NCBI GenBank assembly: GCA_034416335.1
Contig: DAOULV010000022.1
Coordinates: 162,890-226,889, forward strand
Direction of reading: 5' to 3'
Length of the DNA stretch: 64,000 nucleotides
Source: MGML01 sp034416335
GTDB taxonomy: Bacteria > Chloroflexota > Dehalococcoidia > Dehalococcoidales > UBA2162
The notes beneath the pieces are model-generated. The model was not told the DNA's origin, ran no database searches, and saw only the letters and a list, made by a program, of their open reading frames with translations. Position 1 is the stretch's first letter, and each line of letters opens with the position of its first letter. A program made the translations under genes and the position numbers. Positions 8,141-15,706 of this stretch are shown piece after piece.

Positions 8141-9109
8141 ATGCCGCCAGTCAAACTTAACCATAAAGAGGTCATCTCTCTTACTCCCCGTCCGCCTTAT
8201 AACTTCGATGCCAATTTCCACAAACCCTCTTATTTCCCTTCTTCGGACTACGCCTGGGAAGAGGGCATCTGCTGGTTAACTATGCTCTGGCAGGGACGGG
8301 AACTGGGGTTGAAATTTGAAAACCGGGGGACGATAGATAATCCGGAAATAAAGACCGGCATTTATTCCCGGGAAGCACTGTCCGAAGATTATATTAAAGG
8401 ACTCATCCCCGAGCTTGGATGGAGGTTTAACCTTGATTCCGATATATCCGGCTTTTATGACGATTATAAAAACGACGCAGTCCTCGGTCCTGTCCTGGAC
8501 AGGTGGAAAGGAATGAAGCCAAGAGCCAGTAATTCTCTCTACGAATCGCTGGTTATTTACATAGTCCTCCAGAACGCGACCGTAAGGCGCTCCGTCCAGA
8601 TGCTGGAGAACCTGTTCGAGCGGTTCGGCAGCAGGCTGGAGTACAACAGTAAAGTCCTTTCCGCATTCTGGGAACCGGCTGTTATGGCAGAAGCATCCGA
8701 GCAGGAACTGAGAGACCTGAAACTTGGTTACCGGGCTAAGTTTCTCAAAAGGATTACAGAGCAGTTCACCAATAATGAGATTGACGGTTTTACCCTGAGA
8801 AAAATGGGCAGGGGAGAAGTCAAAAACGAGATGCTGAAGCTTTACGGTATCGGCCCGGCATCGGTCGAATACCTGCTTTTCGAGGATTTCTATTTTTACG
8901 GTACGCTGGAAACAATTCCGCCGTGGGAACAGAAGATAATGTCGAGGTTGATTTTCAACGAGGAGCTGGTCTCAACGGAAAAACTGCTCGGGTTCTTCCA
9001 CCGGTTCACAGGATGGGAAAAACTGGCTTTCCACTATCTATGGGAGGACATTTTCTGGAGAAGAAAATACGAACACATCGAGTGGCTGGAAAAAGAGATA
9101 AGGCTGTGA
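8141..9109 (+). CDS. HhH-GPD superfamily DNA glycosylase-like protein
   Basis: The reading frame is open through the tRNA, but the gene probably begins at the ATG at 8141 (322 aa), 29 bp after the tRNA. The C-terminal half holds a helix-hairpin-helix, LYGIGPASVEYLL (about residues 234-246), then a helix where AlkA/OGG-type glycosylases carry their catalytic Asp. These enzymes excise damaged bases from DNA. Here the region reads ETIPPWEQKIMSRL, so the usual Asp is not evident and Glu or Trp occupies the expected area. It could be an active variant or a structural homologue. It lies between tRNA-Leu and a decayed tRNA-Leu copy. Confidence 0.65.
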   Translation: MPPVKLNHKEVISLTPRPPYNFDANFHKPSYFPSSDYAWEEGICWLTMLWQGRELGLKFENRGTIDNPEIKTGIYSREALSEDYIKGLIPELGWRFNLDSDISGFYDDYKNDAVLGPVLDRWKGMKPRASNSLYESLVIYIVLQNATVRRSVQMLENLFERFGSRLEYNSKVLSAFWEPAVMAEASEQELRDLKLGYRAKFLKRITEQFTNNEIDGFTLRKMGRGEVKNEMLKLYGIGPASVEYLLFEDFYFYGTLETIPPWEQKIMSRLIFNEELVSTEKLLGFFHRFTGWEKLAFHYLWEDIFWRRKYEHIEWLEKEIRL

Positions 9110-9115
9110 GACGGG

Positions 9116-9200
9116 GCTGGATTTGAGGTATTGGCAGACGCAGCGGACCTAATATCCGCCGCCGTAGGGCTTGCAGGTCCGAGTCCCTCTCCCGGCACCA
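9116..9200 (+). pseudogene. Decayed tRNA-Leu copy 1
   Basis: It matches tRNA-Leu(TAA) over TTGGCAGACGCAGCGGA, the anticodon stem and the whole 3' half to CCGGCACCA. The 5' acceptor strand is damaged (GCTGGAT instead of GCCGGGA), the D arm is altered, and invariant U33 is C (loop CCTAATA). It begins 6 bp after the glycosylase stop codon. No acceptor helix of normal quality can form, so it is unlikely to work. Confidence 0.8.
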
Positions 9201-9248
9201 GTACTCATAATATGTTTAATATATCTCATCCTGAGTAGCAGGTTTCTT

Positions 9249-9587
9249 TTACCCGAACTCGCTTACAGACTGGTTCCACACAGCTCTCGTATATCTTTCA
9301 ACCTCTGCAAAACTGCCGAGCGCGACATGCCAGGTGAATATTGCCCCCGGGTCTGCAGGGTCGGTGACAACGTTCAGACTCACATCCTCCCTGCCGAGGT
9401 TGAACTTCTGGGCAACGGCATTACCCGTGTGCACGGTGCAGTCTTTAAGCACCTGTTCCAGTTCGGAGGCAGACCAGTTCTTTGCCTGTTGCCGGGGGAA
9501 TTGACACGAAACGATCAAAGAGCCGACTTCACCCTGCCTGTCGGCAGTCTGGTTTCCACGTCCGAACAGCTTCTTCCAGAAACTCAT
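9249..9587 (-). CDS. Hypothetical protein
   Basis: 112 aa, soluble, with no signal peptide and no family I recognise. It begins MSFWKKLFGRG, a basic amphipathic start, then has a mixed alpha/beta composition with a WHVALGSF stretch near the C-terminus. A plausible Shine-Dalgarno (CAGGAG) lies about 10 bp before the ATG. The gene is alone, opposite in direction to its surroundings and enclosed by two decayed tRNA-Leu copies, which suggests accessory cargo. Confidence 0.55.
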   Translation of the reverse strand: MSFWKKLFGRGNQTADRQGEVGSLIVSCQFPRQQAKNWSASELEQVLKDCTVHTGNAVAQKFNLGREDVSLNVVTDPADPGAIFTWHVALGSFAEVERYTRAVWNQSVSEFG

Positions 9588-9674
9588 CTCGATTTCACTC
9601 CTGCGGTACCCGTTCAGTATTTGCTATATATGATAGCCTAACTTGCTGCCCGGCGCTATGGTTCAGAATAAAAA

Positions 9675-9748
9675 ATTGATAATTATGACAGCGGATTATT
9701 ATTCCGCCATCGCAGGGCTTGCAGGTTCATGCCTCTCTCCCGGCACCA
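9675..9748 (+). pseudogene. Decayed tRNA-Leu copy 2
   Basis: GCGGA and TCCGC stem halves, a GCAGGGCTTGCAGGTTCA variable/T region and CTCTCCCGGCACCA match the 3' two thirds of tRNA-Leu. The 5' acceptor strand and most of the D arm are gone, and the anticodon loop is TTATTAT. Its GGGCTTGCAGGT segment is shared with decayed copy 1 but not with the intact gene, so the two decayed copies are each other's closest relatives. Confidence 0.75.
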
Positions 9749-9753
9749 GAAAG

Positions 9754-9783
9754 TAAAAAAGCCCCGCGAAAGCAAGGCTTTCT
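9754..9783 (-). terminator. Rho-independent terminator of the transketolase/selenoprotein/HIT unit
   Basis: On the minus strand AAAGCC...GGCTTT (9776-9781 with 9758-9763), with a GC-GAAA-GC inner turn, is followed by a TTTTTTAC run. It lies 17 bp beyond the stop of the HIT gene. Confidence 0.65.
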
Positions 9784-9799
9784 TGTCAGAAGTTATGAT

Positions 9800-10129
9800 T
9801 TACCGTTTAGATTCAAAGCTTTTGATATGCCAGTGCATGTGAGGAGTGACACCGGGGTCGATAGCGTTGGATTCGATGAAGAAGCCGGTTTTATCGAGTC
9901 CCATTTCAACCGCGGCTTTCTGGACGGCGGTCATCATCGAGGAAAGGAGGTCGCCGTCGAGGGCTGCCGGGTCCATCAGCGATGGGACATGCTGCTTGGG
10001 AATGGCGACGGCGTGGTGTTCCGCCGCCGGGTCGGGGTGATAGAAGACGAGGACACGTTCGTCTTCCCATATTTTCTTTATTTCCATTTTGCCGGACAGA
10101 ACGTCCTCGCAATACCAGTCGCGCCGCAT
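9800..10129 (-). CDS. HIT family protein
   Basis: 109 aa, close to the usual HIT-domain length. The histidine triad is HMHWHIK near the C-terminus, preceded by the substrate strand AIPKQHVPS. HIT proteins hydrolyse or transfer nucleotidyl groups (AMP-lysine, Ap4A and similar) in the cytoplasm. The triad has Trp where most members have Leu, and there is almost no tail after it. It follows the first putative selenoprotein gene by 5 bp on the same strand and ends before a terminator, so it is the last gene of the unit. Confidence 0.85.
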   Translation of the reverse strand: MRRDWYCEDVLSGKMEIKKIWEDERVLVFYHPDPAAEHHAVAIPKQHVPSLMDPAALDGDLLSSMMTAVQKAAVEMGLDKTGFFIESNAIDPGVTPHMHWHIKSFESKR

Positions 10130-10134
10130 CGTCC

Positions 10135-10605
10135 TTACTCCTCGAGTTCGACGAGTTTTTCAACGGCGAACCTGACGTATCCGGCGCAAATGCCCTGTTT
10201 TTCCGGATTACCGAAAAACTGTTTAGCATCTTCGGGATTGGAGAAGTCCAGGCCTACGAGTTCCAGGCAGTTAATCGAGCCGAATTTTTCCTTGAACTGC
10301 CTGACTATCTCTCCGGTCTTCTTGATAGCCTGTTCACGGGCTTTCTGTTCCTTTTCTTTCTCCCCGGAAGTATCCCGGTGGCGGAAACCGAGGGCGATGC
10401 CGAGTCCGGAAACGGCGCCGCAGATGCCGTCCTGGTGACCGGCTATTCCGCCGAAGAAAGCGGTGCCCGCCCACAACATGGCGTCGTCATCGAAGCCGTA
10501 GGCTTTGTGCATGACCTGCACGGTGGTCGGGCCTCAATGAGCGCCTTCGAGCATTAATTTTTCAGCGAGTTCTCCGGCTTCCTGCTTTGTCAGTTTCAGT
10601 TTCAT
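10135..10605 (-). CDS. C_GCAxxG_C_C family protein with in-frame UGA (putative selenoprotein)
   Basis: Read from the ATG at 10605, the frame has 23 codons (MKLKLTKQEAG...EGAH), then TGA at 10536-10534, then 132 more codons to a TAA. The sequence after the TGA (GPTTVQVMHKAYG, then WAGTAFFGGIAGH and ICGAVSGLGIA, then INC and GICAGYVRFAVEKL) fits the C_GCAxxG_C_C family, and the TGA falls where that family has its first conserved Cys. A hairpin with loop GGTCA lies 17 nt past the TGA. The neighbouring paralogue has the same layout. I infer selenocysteine insertion. The role is unknown, probably thiol/selenol redox or metal binding. Product 156 aa. Confidence 0.85.
10507..10521 (-). promoter_or_regulatory. 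Bacterial SECIS-like hairpin
   Basis: On the minus strand GTGCA, loop GGTCA and TGCAC form a perfect 5-bp hairpin beginning 12 nt after the in-frame TGA; the loop GG is 18 nt after it. The loop and upper stem (GCAGGTCA) closely resemble the SelB-binding loop of E. coli fdhF as I recall it. A GGC/GCC lower helix next to the TGA is possible. Confidence 0.7.
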
Positions 10606-10697
10606 TTTGACCTACCTATTATACTAATTATACTAAATTTTCTGGATACCGGCGAAAGCCGGTATGGGATATAAAAGTGCACAACAGACGAAGTTTA
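10606..10697. repeat. Spacer with an ATACCGGCGAAAGCCGGTAT dyad
   Basis: The 92-bp gap between the two putative selenoprotein genes holds a GGATACCGGCGAAAGCCGG palindrome near 10642-10664. The same dyad is found near 36933-36952. The rest is A+T-rich. Confidence 0.5.
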
Positions 10698-11165
10698 TCA
10701 ATCGAGTTTGAATAGTTTTTCAACGACGAACCGAACGTAACCATTGCACAGTTCCTTGCGTTGTTCGGAGTCCATGTAACGTTTGACATCCTCTTCGCCG
10801 GTGTCGGGAATGTCGAGCAGGTCCTGGCAGATGATAGAACCGAAGTCGTCCTTGAACGCCTGGACGAGCTCGGAGGTCTTAGCCCGTGCTTCTTCTTTCG
10901 CTTTGTCTGCCTTTTCATTATCTCCCGGCGGCACCCGATACCGGAATCCGGGGTAAATCCCCAGGGCGGACACGGCTCCGCATACACCATCGGTGTGGCG
11001 GGATATTCCGCCGAAGAAATTGGTCCCCGCCCAGAGCATGGAGTCGTCGCCACGCCCGTTCGCTTCCCACATGACCTGCAGGATGCTGGGCCCTCAGTGG
11101 TATTCCATATCCATATATTTCTGGACGCGTTTCAGTGCTTCTTCGACAGGGAATTCCAGGCTCAT
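10698..11165 (-). CDS. C_GCAxxG_C_C family protein with in-frame UGA (putative selenoprotein), paralogue
   Basis: It starts at the ATG at 11165, only 2 bp after the transketolase subunit stop. After 23 codons (MSLEFPVEEAL...MEYH) comes TGA at 11096-11094, then 131 codons to the stop, giving 155 aa. Its relative at 10135-10605 has UGA at the same codon, 24, and the context H-U-G-P-(S/T)-x-x-Q-V-M is shared. Further conserved blocks are WAGTNFFGGIS, VCGAVSALGI, IICQDLL and LCNGYVRFVVEKL. Conservation on both sides of the UGA argues against two unrelated pseudogenes. Probably a redox or metal-binding selenoprotein; function unknown. Confidence 0.85.
11066..11082 (-). promoter_or_regulatory. Bacterial SECIS-like hairpin (paralogue)
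   Basis: CCTGCA (11082-11077), loop GGTCA (11076-11072) and TGTGGG (11071-11066) form a 6-bp stem with two G-U pairs. The loop begins 17 nt after the TGA, as in the neighbouring gene. The stem bases differ from the paralogue while pairing is kept. Confidence 0.7.
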
Positions 11166-11167
11166 TG

Positions 11168-12109
11168 TCAGCTCGTTTTTCTCTTAAGTACTTTTTTCAC
11201 CGCTTCTTCTATGTCGGAAGCAGTCAGGCCGTATTTTTTCAGCAGTTCGGGAGGAGAGCCGGATTCAGCGTATCTGTGGAGGGCGACGAATTCCATCGGA
11301 GCCGGAGCGTTTTTCGCGGCTGCCTGTGCCACCGCGGCGGCGAGGCCCCCGTGTTCGAGGTGCTCTTCCGCGGTAACGATGGCGCCGGTTTCCCGGGCAG
11401 CCCTGACTACAGCAGCTTCATCGATGGGTTTGAGCGTGGACATATTGATTACGCGGCAGCCGATACCTTCTCCGGCAAGGTTTTCGGCGGCTTCGACGGC
11501 GGCGGCAACCATTATACCGATTGCTATAATCGTTACGTCTTTACCCGGTCTCAGTTCGCTGGCCCTGCCGGGCTCGAATTTATAATCATCGCCGTAGAGG
11601 ATGGGAGTTTTCAGGCGCGGGAGCCTAATATAGACGGGTCCCTGCAGTGCCGCGGCAGCCCTGACCGCCTGCGCGGTTTCCGGGCCGTCGGCGGGAACGA
11701 TGACGGTGAAGGTAGGCAGAGACGTAATTAGAGAAAGGTCTTCTATCGCCTGGTGGGTCGAGCCGTCTTCACCTACGGAAAGACCGCCGTGGGTAACGAC
11801 CAGTTTCACGTTCAGCGAAGACTGGGCGATGGACACTCTTACCTGGTCGAAGCAGCGTCCCGGCACGAATACGGCGAAGGTGCTGGCGAAAGGTATTTTA
11901 CTCGAAGCCGCCAGTCCGGCGGCGATGGTGACCATATTCTGTTCGGCGATTCCGCAGTCGAAGAACCGGTCCGGAAACTCGGCGGCGAAGAGTTTTGTCT
12001 GGGTCGATGCCGAAAGGTCGGCATCGAGTACCACTATGTCGGGATTTTCTCTGCCCAGTTCTACCAGGGTTTTACCGTAGACTTCCCTCATAGCAACTTC
12101 TTCAGCCAT
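11168..12109 (-). CDS. Transketolase, C-terminal (pyrimidine-binding) subunit
   Basis: 313 aa, equivalent to the second half of transketolase. It carries the pyrimidine-binding domain with catalytic Glu in CGIAEQNMVTIAAG (about residue 74) and a C-terminal transketolase domain ending in a basic tail. With the N-terminal subunit it would transfer two-carbon units between sugar phosphates in the non-oxidative pentose phosphate pathway, using TPP and Mg. The start overlaps the stop of the upstream subunit (TAATG). The downstream putative selenoprotein gene begins 2 bp after this stop, so all belong to one transcript. Confidence 0.93.
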   Translation of the reverse strand: MAEEVAMREVYGKTLVELGRENPDIVVLDADLSASTQTKLFAAEFPDRFFDCGIAEQNMVTIAAGLAASSKIPFASTFAVFVPGRCFDQVRVSIAQSSLNVKLVVTHGGLSVGEDGSTHQAIEDLSLITSLPTFTVIVPADGPETAQAVRAAAALQGPVYIRLPRLKTPILYGDDYKFEPGRASELRPGKDVTIIAIGIMVAAAVEAAENLAGEGIGCRVINMSTLKPIDEAAVVRAARETGAIVTAEEHLEHGGLAAAVAQAAAKNAPAPMEFVALHRYAESGSPPELLKKYGLTASDIEEAVKKVLKRKTS

Positions 12110-12945
12110 TACTTCAACTCCTCCAGGGCAATTTTTACCTGTTCGGCGTCGGGAGCCTTGCCGTGGAAACCGACCTGGTTCTCCATAAAGCTGACCCCTT
12201 TACCTTTCACCGTATGAGCGATGATTACCGAGGGTCTGCCTTTAACGGATCGGGCTTCACCGAATGCTTCGAGAATCCGGGGGATGTCGTGACCATCGAT
12301 GTCGATTACGTGCCAGCCGAAGGCTTTCCACTTGTCATTGAAGGGTTCCAGGTTCATTATGTCTTTATTCCAGCCGTCAATCTGGAGTCCGTTATTGTCC
12401 ACGATTGCGGTAAGGTTGTCTACCTTGAAATGGGCGGCAGACATAGCCGCTTCCCATACCTGGCCTTCGTCGCATTCACCGTCGCCCAGCAGCGTGTAAA
12501 CCCGGTAGGTTTTTGAATTCAGGCGACCGGCGAGGGCGACACCGATTGAGAAGGAAAGGCCCTGTCCCAGCGAGCCGGCGGTCAGTTCGACTCCGTTCGT
12601 GTGATGGCTGTCGGCGTGACCCTGCAGGATGCTGTTTATCTTCCTGAGGGTAGATAATGCTTCTAAGGGAATATAACCGCACTCTGCCAGTGCCGAGTAC
12701 AGCACCGGCGCGGCGTGCCCCTTGCTGAGGATAAACCTGTCCCTGTCCGGCCATTTCGAATTCGAGGGATCGTGCCGGAGTACGTTGAAGTAAAGACAGG
12801 TCACGATATCGGCGGCTGAAAGTGAACCGCCGGGGTGACCGCTGCCCGCCTTTCCAATCATCTCGATGATGTGACGGCGCAGCTTCTTTGCCATTGCTTC
12901 CAGTTCAGCGACCGATTCCAGCTTTATTGCTTTATTACCTGTCAT
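12109..12945 (-). CDS. Transketolase, N-terminal (TPP-binding) subunit
   Basis: 278 aa. The TPP/Mg motif GDGECDEGQVWEAAMSAAH followed by VDNN is near residues 155-180, and the early KAGSGHPGGSLS block binds the cofactor phosphate. Split transketolases of this type are usual in anaerobes and archaea. The gene overlaps the C-terminal subunit gene by one base, so the two are translationally coupled. It follows the acyl-CoA synthetase gene by 22 bp on the same strand. Confidence 0.93.
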   Translation of the reverse strand: MTGNKAIKLESVAELEAMAKKLRRHIIEMIGKAGSGHPGGSLSAADIVTCLYFNVLRHDPSNSKWPDRDRFILSKGHAAPVLYSALAECGYIPLEALSTLRKINSILQGHADSHHTNGVELTAGSLGQGLSFSIGVALAGRLNSKTYRVYTLLGDGECDEGQVWEAAMSAAHFKVDNLTAIVDNNGLQIDGWNKDIMNLEPFNDKWKAFGWHVIDIDGHDIPRILEAFGEARSVKGRPSVIIAHTVKGKGVSFMENQVGFHGKAPDAEQVKIALEELK

Positions 12946-12967
12946 ATATCCGTCCCCCGATATACAG

Positions 12968-14442
12968 TTATGATTGCAGGTACTCGCCGTATGCTGCCAA
13001 GTGGGACAGCACCTTGGCGGCTCTTTCCGGAGTCGGGTATATCATAATACCATTCTCTTTAAGTTCGTTAAAGACGGGTACATCCTTCATCCGGGAGGCG
13101 TGGCGGTTAAAGGTAACAACGGGTTTTTTGTATTCAGCCATGTATTCGTAGAGCCTGGCCAGGTTCTTTTTCTCCTCTTCCTCCCTTGCCTTGATGGCTT
13201 CCTCGGCCTGTTCCAGGACCGACGGCGGGGCATCCTGTTCATCGAACGACTGCCGTCCCTGCCTGATATTCATCATTCTTCTTGCCATCCCCATCTGGCC
13301 GATACCGCCGATTACTATCACGGAGTCGATATTATCGTCTTCTATCAGCGGCCAGAGGCAGGGGAAAGTTACTTCGCCGAATCCGACCATATCTACCGGG
13401 TTGGCATGAGGCCAGCGTTCCGGAAGTATCTCGTTCAGCGCCTCTATTGTATGCGGAGAAAGCTGAGCAACCTCGAGCCCGAGTCTTTCGCAGGCGTCGG
13501 CGGTAACCAGCCGAAACCTCCGCCGAAGGTAAGAATGGCAACTCTCTTTCCTCTCGGTATCGGCATATGGAGGAGGCCGGAAGCGACGTCGAAAAGCTCT
13601 TCCACCTCATCGACTCTTATCACACCCGACTGCTTGAACATTGCATCGTAGACGTTGTCCGAGCCGGCGATAGCGCTGGTGTGGGACTTCGCGGCCCTCT
13701 CACCCGCTCTGGTCCTGCCCACCTTTACCACCACGACCGGTTTGGTTTTCGTAATTTCACGGGCGATTTTGAAGAACCGGGGGCCTTCTCTTAAACCTTC
13801 GATATAGGCGGTGATTACCTTGGTTTCATCGTCCTGGGCATAATACTCGAAGAAGTCTTCGAAATGAAGATCCGCCTCGTTGCCCGTGCTGACGAACTTG
13901 CTGAAACCCACGCCCATCTCGGTCCCGCACTGGAGGATATGACCGGCGAAGCCTCCGCTTTCCGAAATAACCCCGATGTTGCCCTTGTCCAGAGCCATAC
14001 CCATACGCACCGTGGAGAAGCTGTTAGCCGTATTGAAGTGGCCCATGCAGTTGGGCCCTACCAGCCTGAGACCACCCTCTCTGGCTGTCCTGACAATCTC
14101 TTCCTGCAGTTTGGCTCCTTCGGAGCCTGTTTCGCCGAGTCCGGCGGTAATTATCAGGGCTGATTTGACCCCTCTGGCGACGCAGTCCTTCACCACGTCG
14201 AGCACGTAGTTGAAGGGGACCACGATTGCCACGAAGTCTACCGGTTCCGGTAAATCTCTCACTGAAGGGTAGGTTTTCACACCCATTACTTCGTCCGTCC
14301 TGTTGTTTACCGCGTAGAGTTTCTTTACGCTGGAAGTCCTTAATACGCTGTTGAAAACGCCGGCGCCCCATTTTTCCAGCGAGTTCGACGCGCCGACTAC
14401 GGCAACACTATCCGGACTGAACAATGATTCGAAGTGCTTCAT
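12968..14442 (-). pseudogene. Acyl-CoA synthetase (ADP-forming) alpha subunit, single-base frameshift
   Basis: Translation from the ATG at 14442 gives a CoA-binding domain (SVAVVGASNS), VGPNCMGHFN with the Gly-rich GVISESGGFAG around the phosphohistidine region, and then ILTFGGGFG. At about 13510/13511 the frame is lost. Continuing in the next frame gives LVTADACERLGLEVAQLSP..., which rejoins the family up to the stop at 12968. One missing base, probably in a GGCCTGG run read as GGCTGG, explains this. An intact protein would have about 491 aa and make ATP and acid from acyl-CoA with ADP and phosphate. Either a young pseudogene or a sequencing error. The ATG at 14442 is preferred over an upstream alternative because a family-typical start follows it. 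Confidence 0.8.
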
Positions 14443-14615
14443 TACTGATATTTCCTTTCCAGCCTGGGTATTACACACTCCGCCGGCATTTTTACCCTGA
14501 ATTAACGAGAATGGTGCTGAAATGCACGGGGGTGGAAACCACAACTAAAGATTGAAGATATTTTACTACAGCCTGCGGCTGCAAGTCCAATAAAACGATA
14601 TATCGAATTTGCGGT

Positions 14616-15236
14616 CTACCGGGTGTGAAGAAGACTCTCCACCCTGTCCCGGATTATTTCAGTAATGCTTTCCCGGGACTGCGTTGCGTCTATTACGAGC
14701 CAGCGTCCGGGTTCTTCACCGGCAAGTTTAAGATAGCCTTCACGCACCCGGCGGTGGAAGTCCATGTCTTCCTGTTCGAACCTGTCCAGCTTTTCGCCGC
14801 TCTTGCGCGCCAGACCGTCTTCAAACGAGATATCAAGCAGGACTGTCAAATCGGGACGGAGCCCCCCGGTGGCGGTATCGTTTATCTTCTTCACCGTTTC
14901 GAGGTCGAGTCCCCGGCCGTAACTCTGGTAGGCGGTGGTTGAATCGTCGAACCTGTCGCAGATAACCACACTGCTTTCATCCAGCGCGGGACGGATTACT
15001 TCCTTTACATGCTGGGCGCGGGATGCGTTGAAGAGCAGGAGTTCGGTCAGGGGCGATATGGCAGTCTCCTGCGCCCACTTTACCAGGTCGGATACTTTCT
15101 CTCCGATGGGTGTTCCGCCGGGTTCGTGGGTGAGGACTGCGGGGATTTTTTGGGCGGACAGCCAGTTATATAGGTCTTCCGACTGGCAGGATTTCCCGCT
15201 GCCTTCTTCGCCTTCGAAAGTGATAAATAGAGACAT
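14616..15236 (-). CDS. tmk: Thymidylate kinase
   Basis: 206 aa, normal length. P-loop FEGEEGSGKS at residues 6-15, the DRF motif in VICDRFDDST, and the AYQSYGRGLD substrate loop are all present. It phosphorylates dTMP to dTDP with ATP. The lid segment reads LARKSGEKLDRFEQ. The gene stands alone, with intergenic repeats upstream and a 173-bp gap to the acyl-CoA synthetase start; that gap holds nothing recognisable except a fragment resembling the end of the 280-bp dispersed repeat. Confidence 0.93.
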   Translation of the reverse strand: MSLFITFEGEEGSGKSCQSEDLYNWLSAQKIPAVLTHEPGGTPIGEKVSDLVKWAQETAISPLTELLLFNASRAQHVKEVIRPALDESSVVICDRFDDSTTAYQSYGRGLDLETVKKINDTATGGLRPDLTVLLDISFEDGLARKSGEKLDRFEQEDMDFHRRVREGYLKLAGEEPGRWLVIDATQSRESITEIIRDRVESLLHTR

Positions 15237-15706
15237 TTATATCCTCTTGATTTGTTGTTTCAAGTTTAGCACGGGAGGTGAAAGAATGGTAGCCAAATAT
15301 TTCTTTTTAAGCCTCTCCCCCGGTTACGAAGCACACCCCTCTCCAAATGGAAAGGGGGTGCTTCGTAAAAAGGATGGTATGTAAGCCAGGTCAGTTTTTC
15401 AGCGAAGTTGATAAAGTCCGTGCGTGAAAAAGGGGCGAGGGAAGGAATCTGAAACACGTATCAGTGCGGAGATATAGGTAAATAATGAAATGGAAAAGCT
15501 TTATGCGTGGCAAAGAGAAAGGTGAAAGAATGAAATAATAATAACCATTCCGGCGGAAGCCGGAATCCAGGATAACCTTTAAAAGTTGAAGTCCGGATTA
15601 AGGAGGTAGATATTGCTGTAAACAGGATATTTCTGGATTCCCGCCTGCGCGGGAATGACAGAGTTAGATTATCGACAGGACTACATTTCTCAGGCGAACA
15701 GCCGGA
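15237..15706. repeat. Non-coding gap with several dispersed hairpin repeats
   Basis: No gene was seen. It holds a copy of the GAAGCAC...CCCCTCTCC hairpin (15327-15366; compare 7833) and a CCATTCCGGCGGAAGCCGG dyad (15547-15565). A GGATTCCCGCCTGCGCGGGA dyad with GAATGACAG follows (15632-15662), of the same family as 7690-7722. The two dyads face each other and may bound one decayed element. Confidence 0.55.

Noticed and set aside
8027..9748. Whole tRNA-Leu to decayed tRNA-Leu stretch as a complete integrated element
   Set aside because: No integrase, excisionase or phage gene lies within it, so only possible attachment-site remnants are claimed.
10135..10521. Short version of the first C_GCAxxG_C_C gene starting at the internal Met after the TGA
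   Set aside because: It would leave out the conserved GPTTVQ part and the family's first Cys position, and no ribosome site stands before it; the paralogue shows the same pattern.
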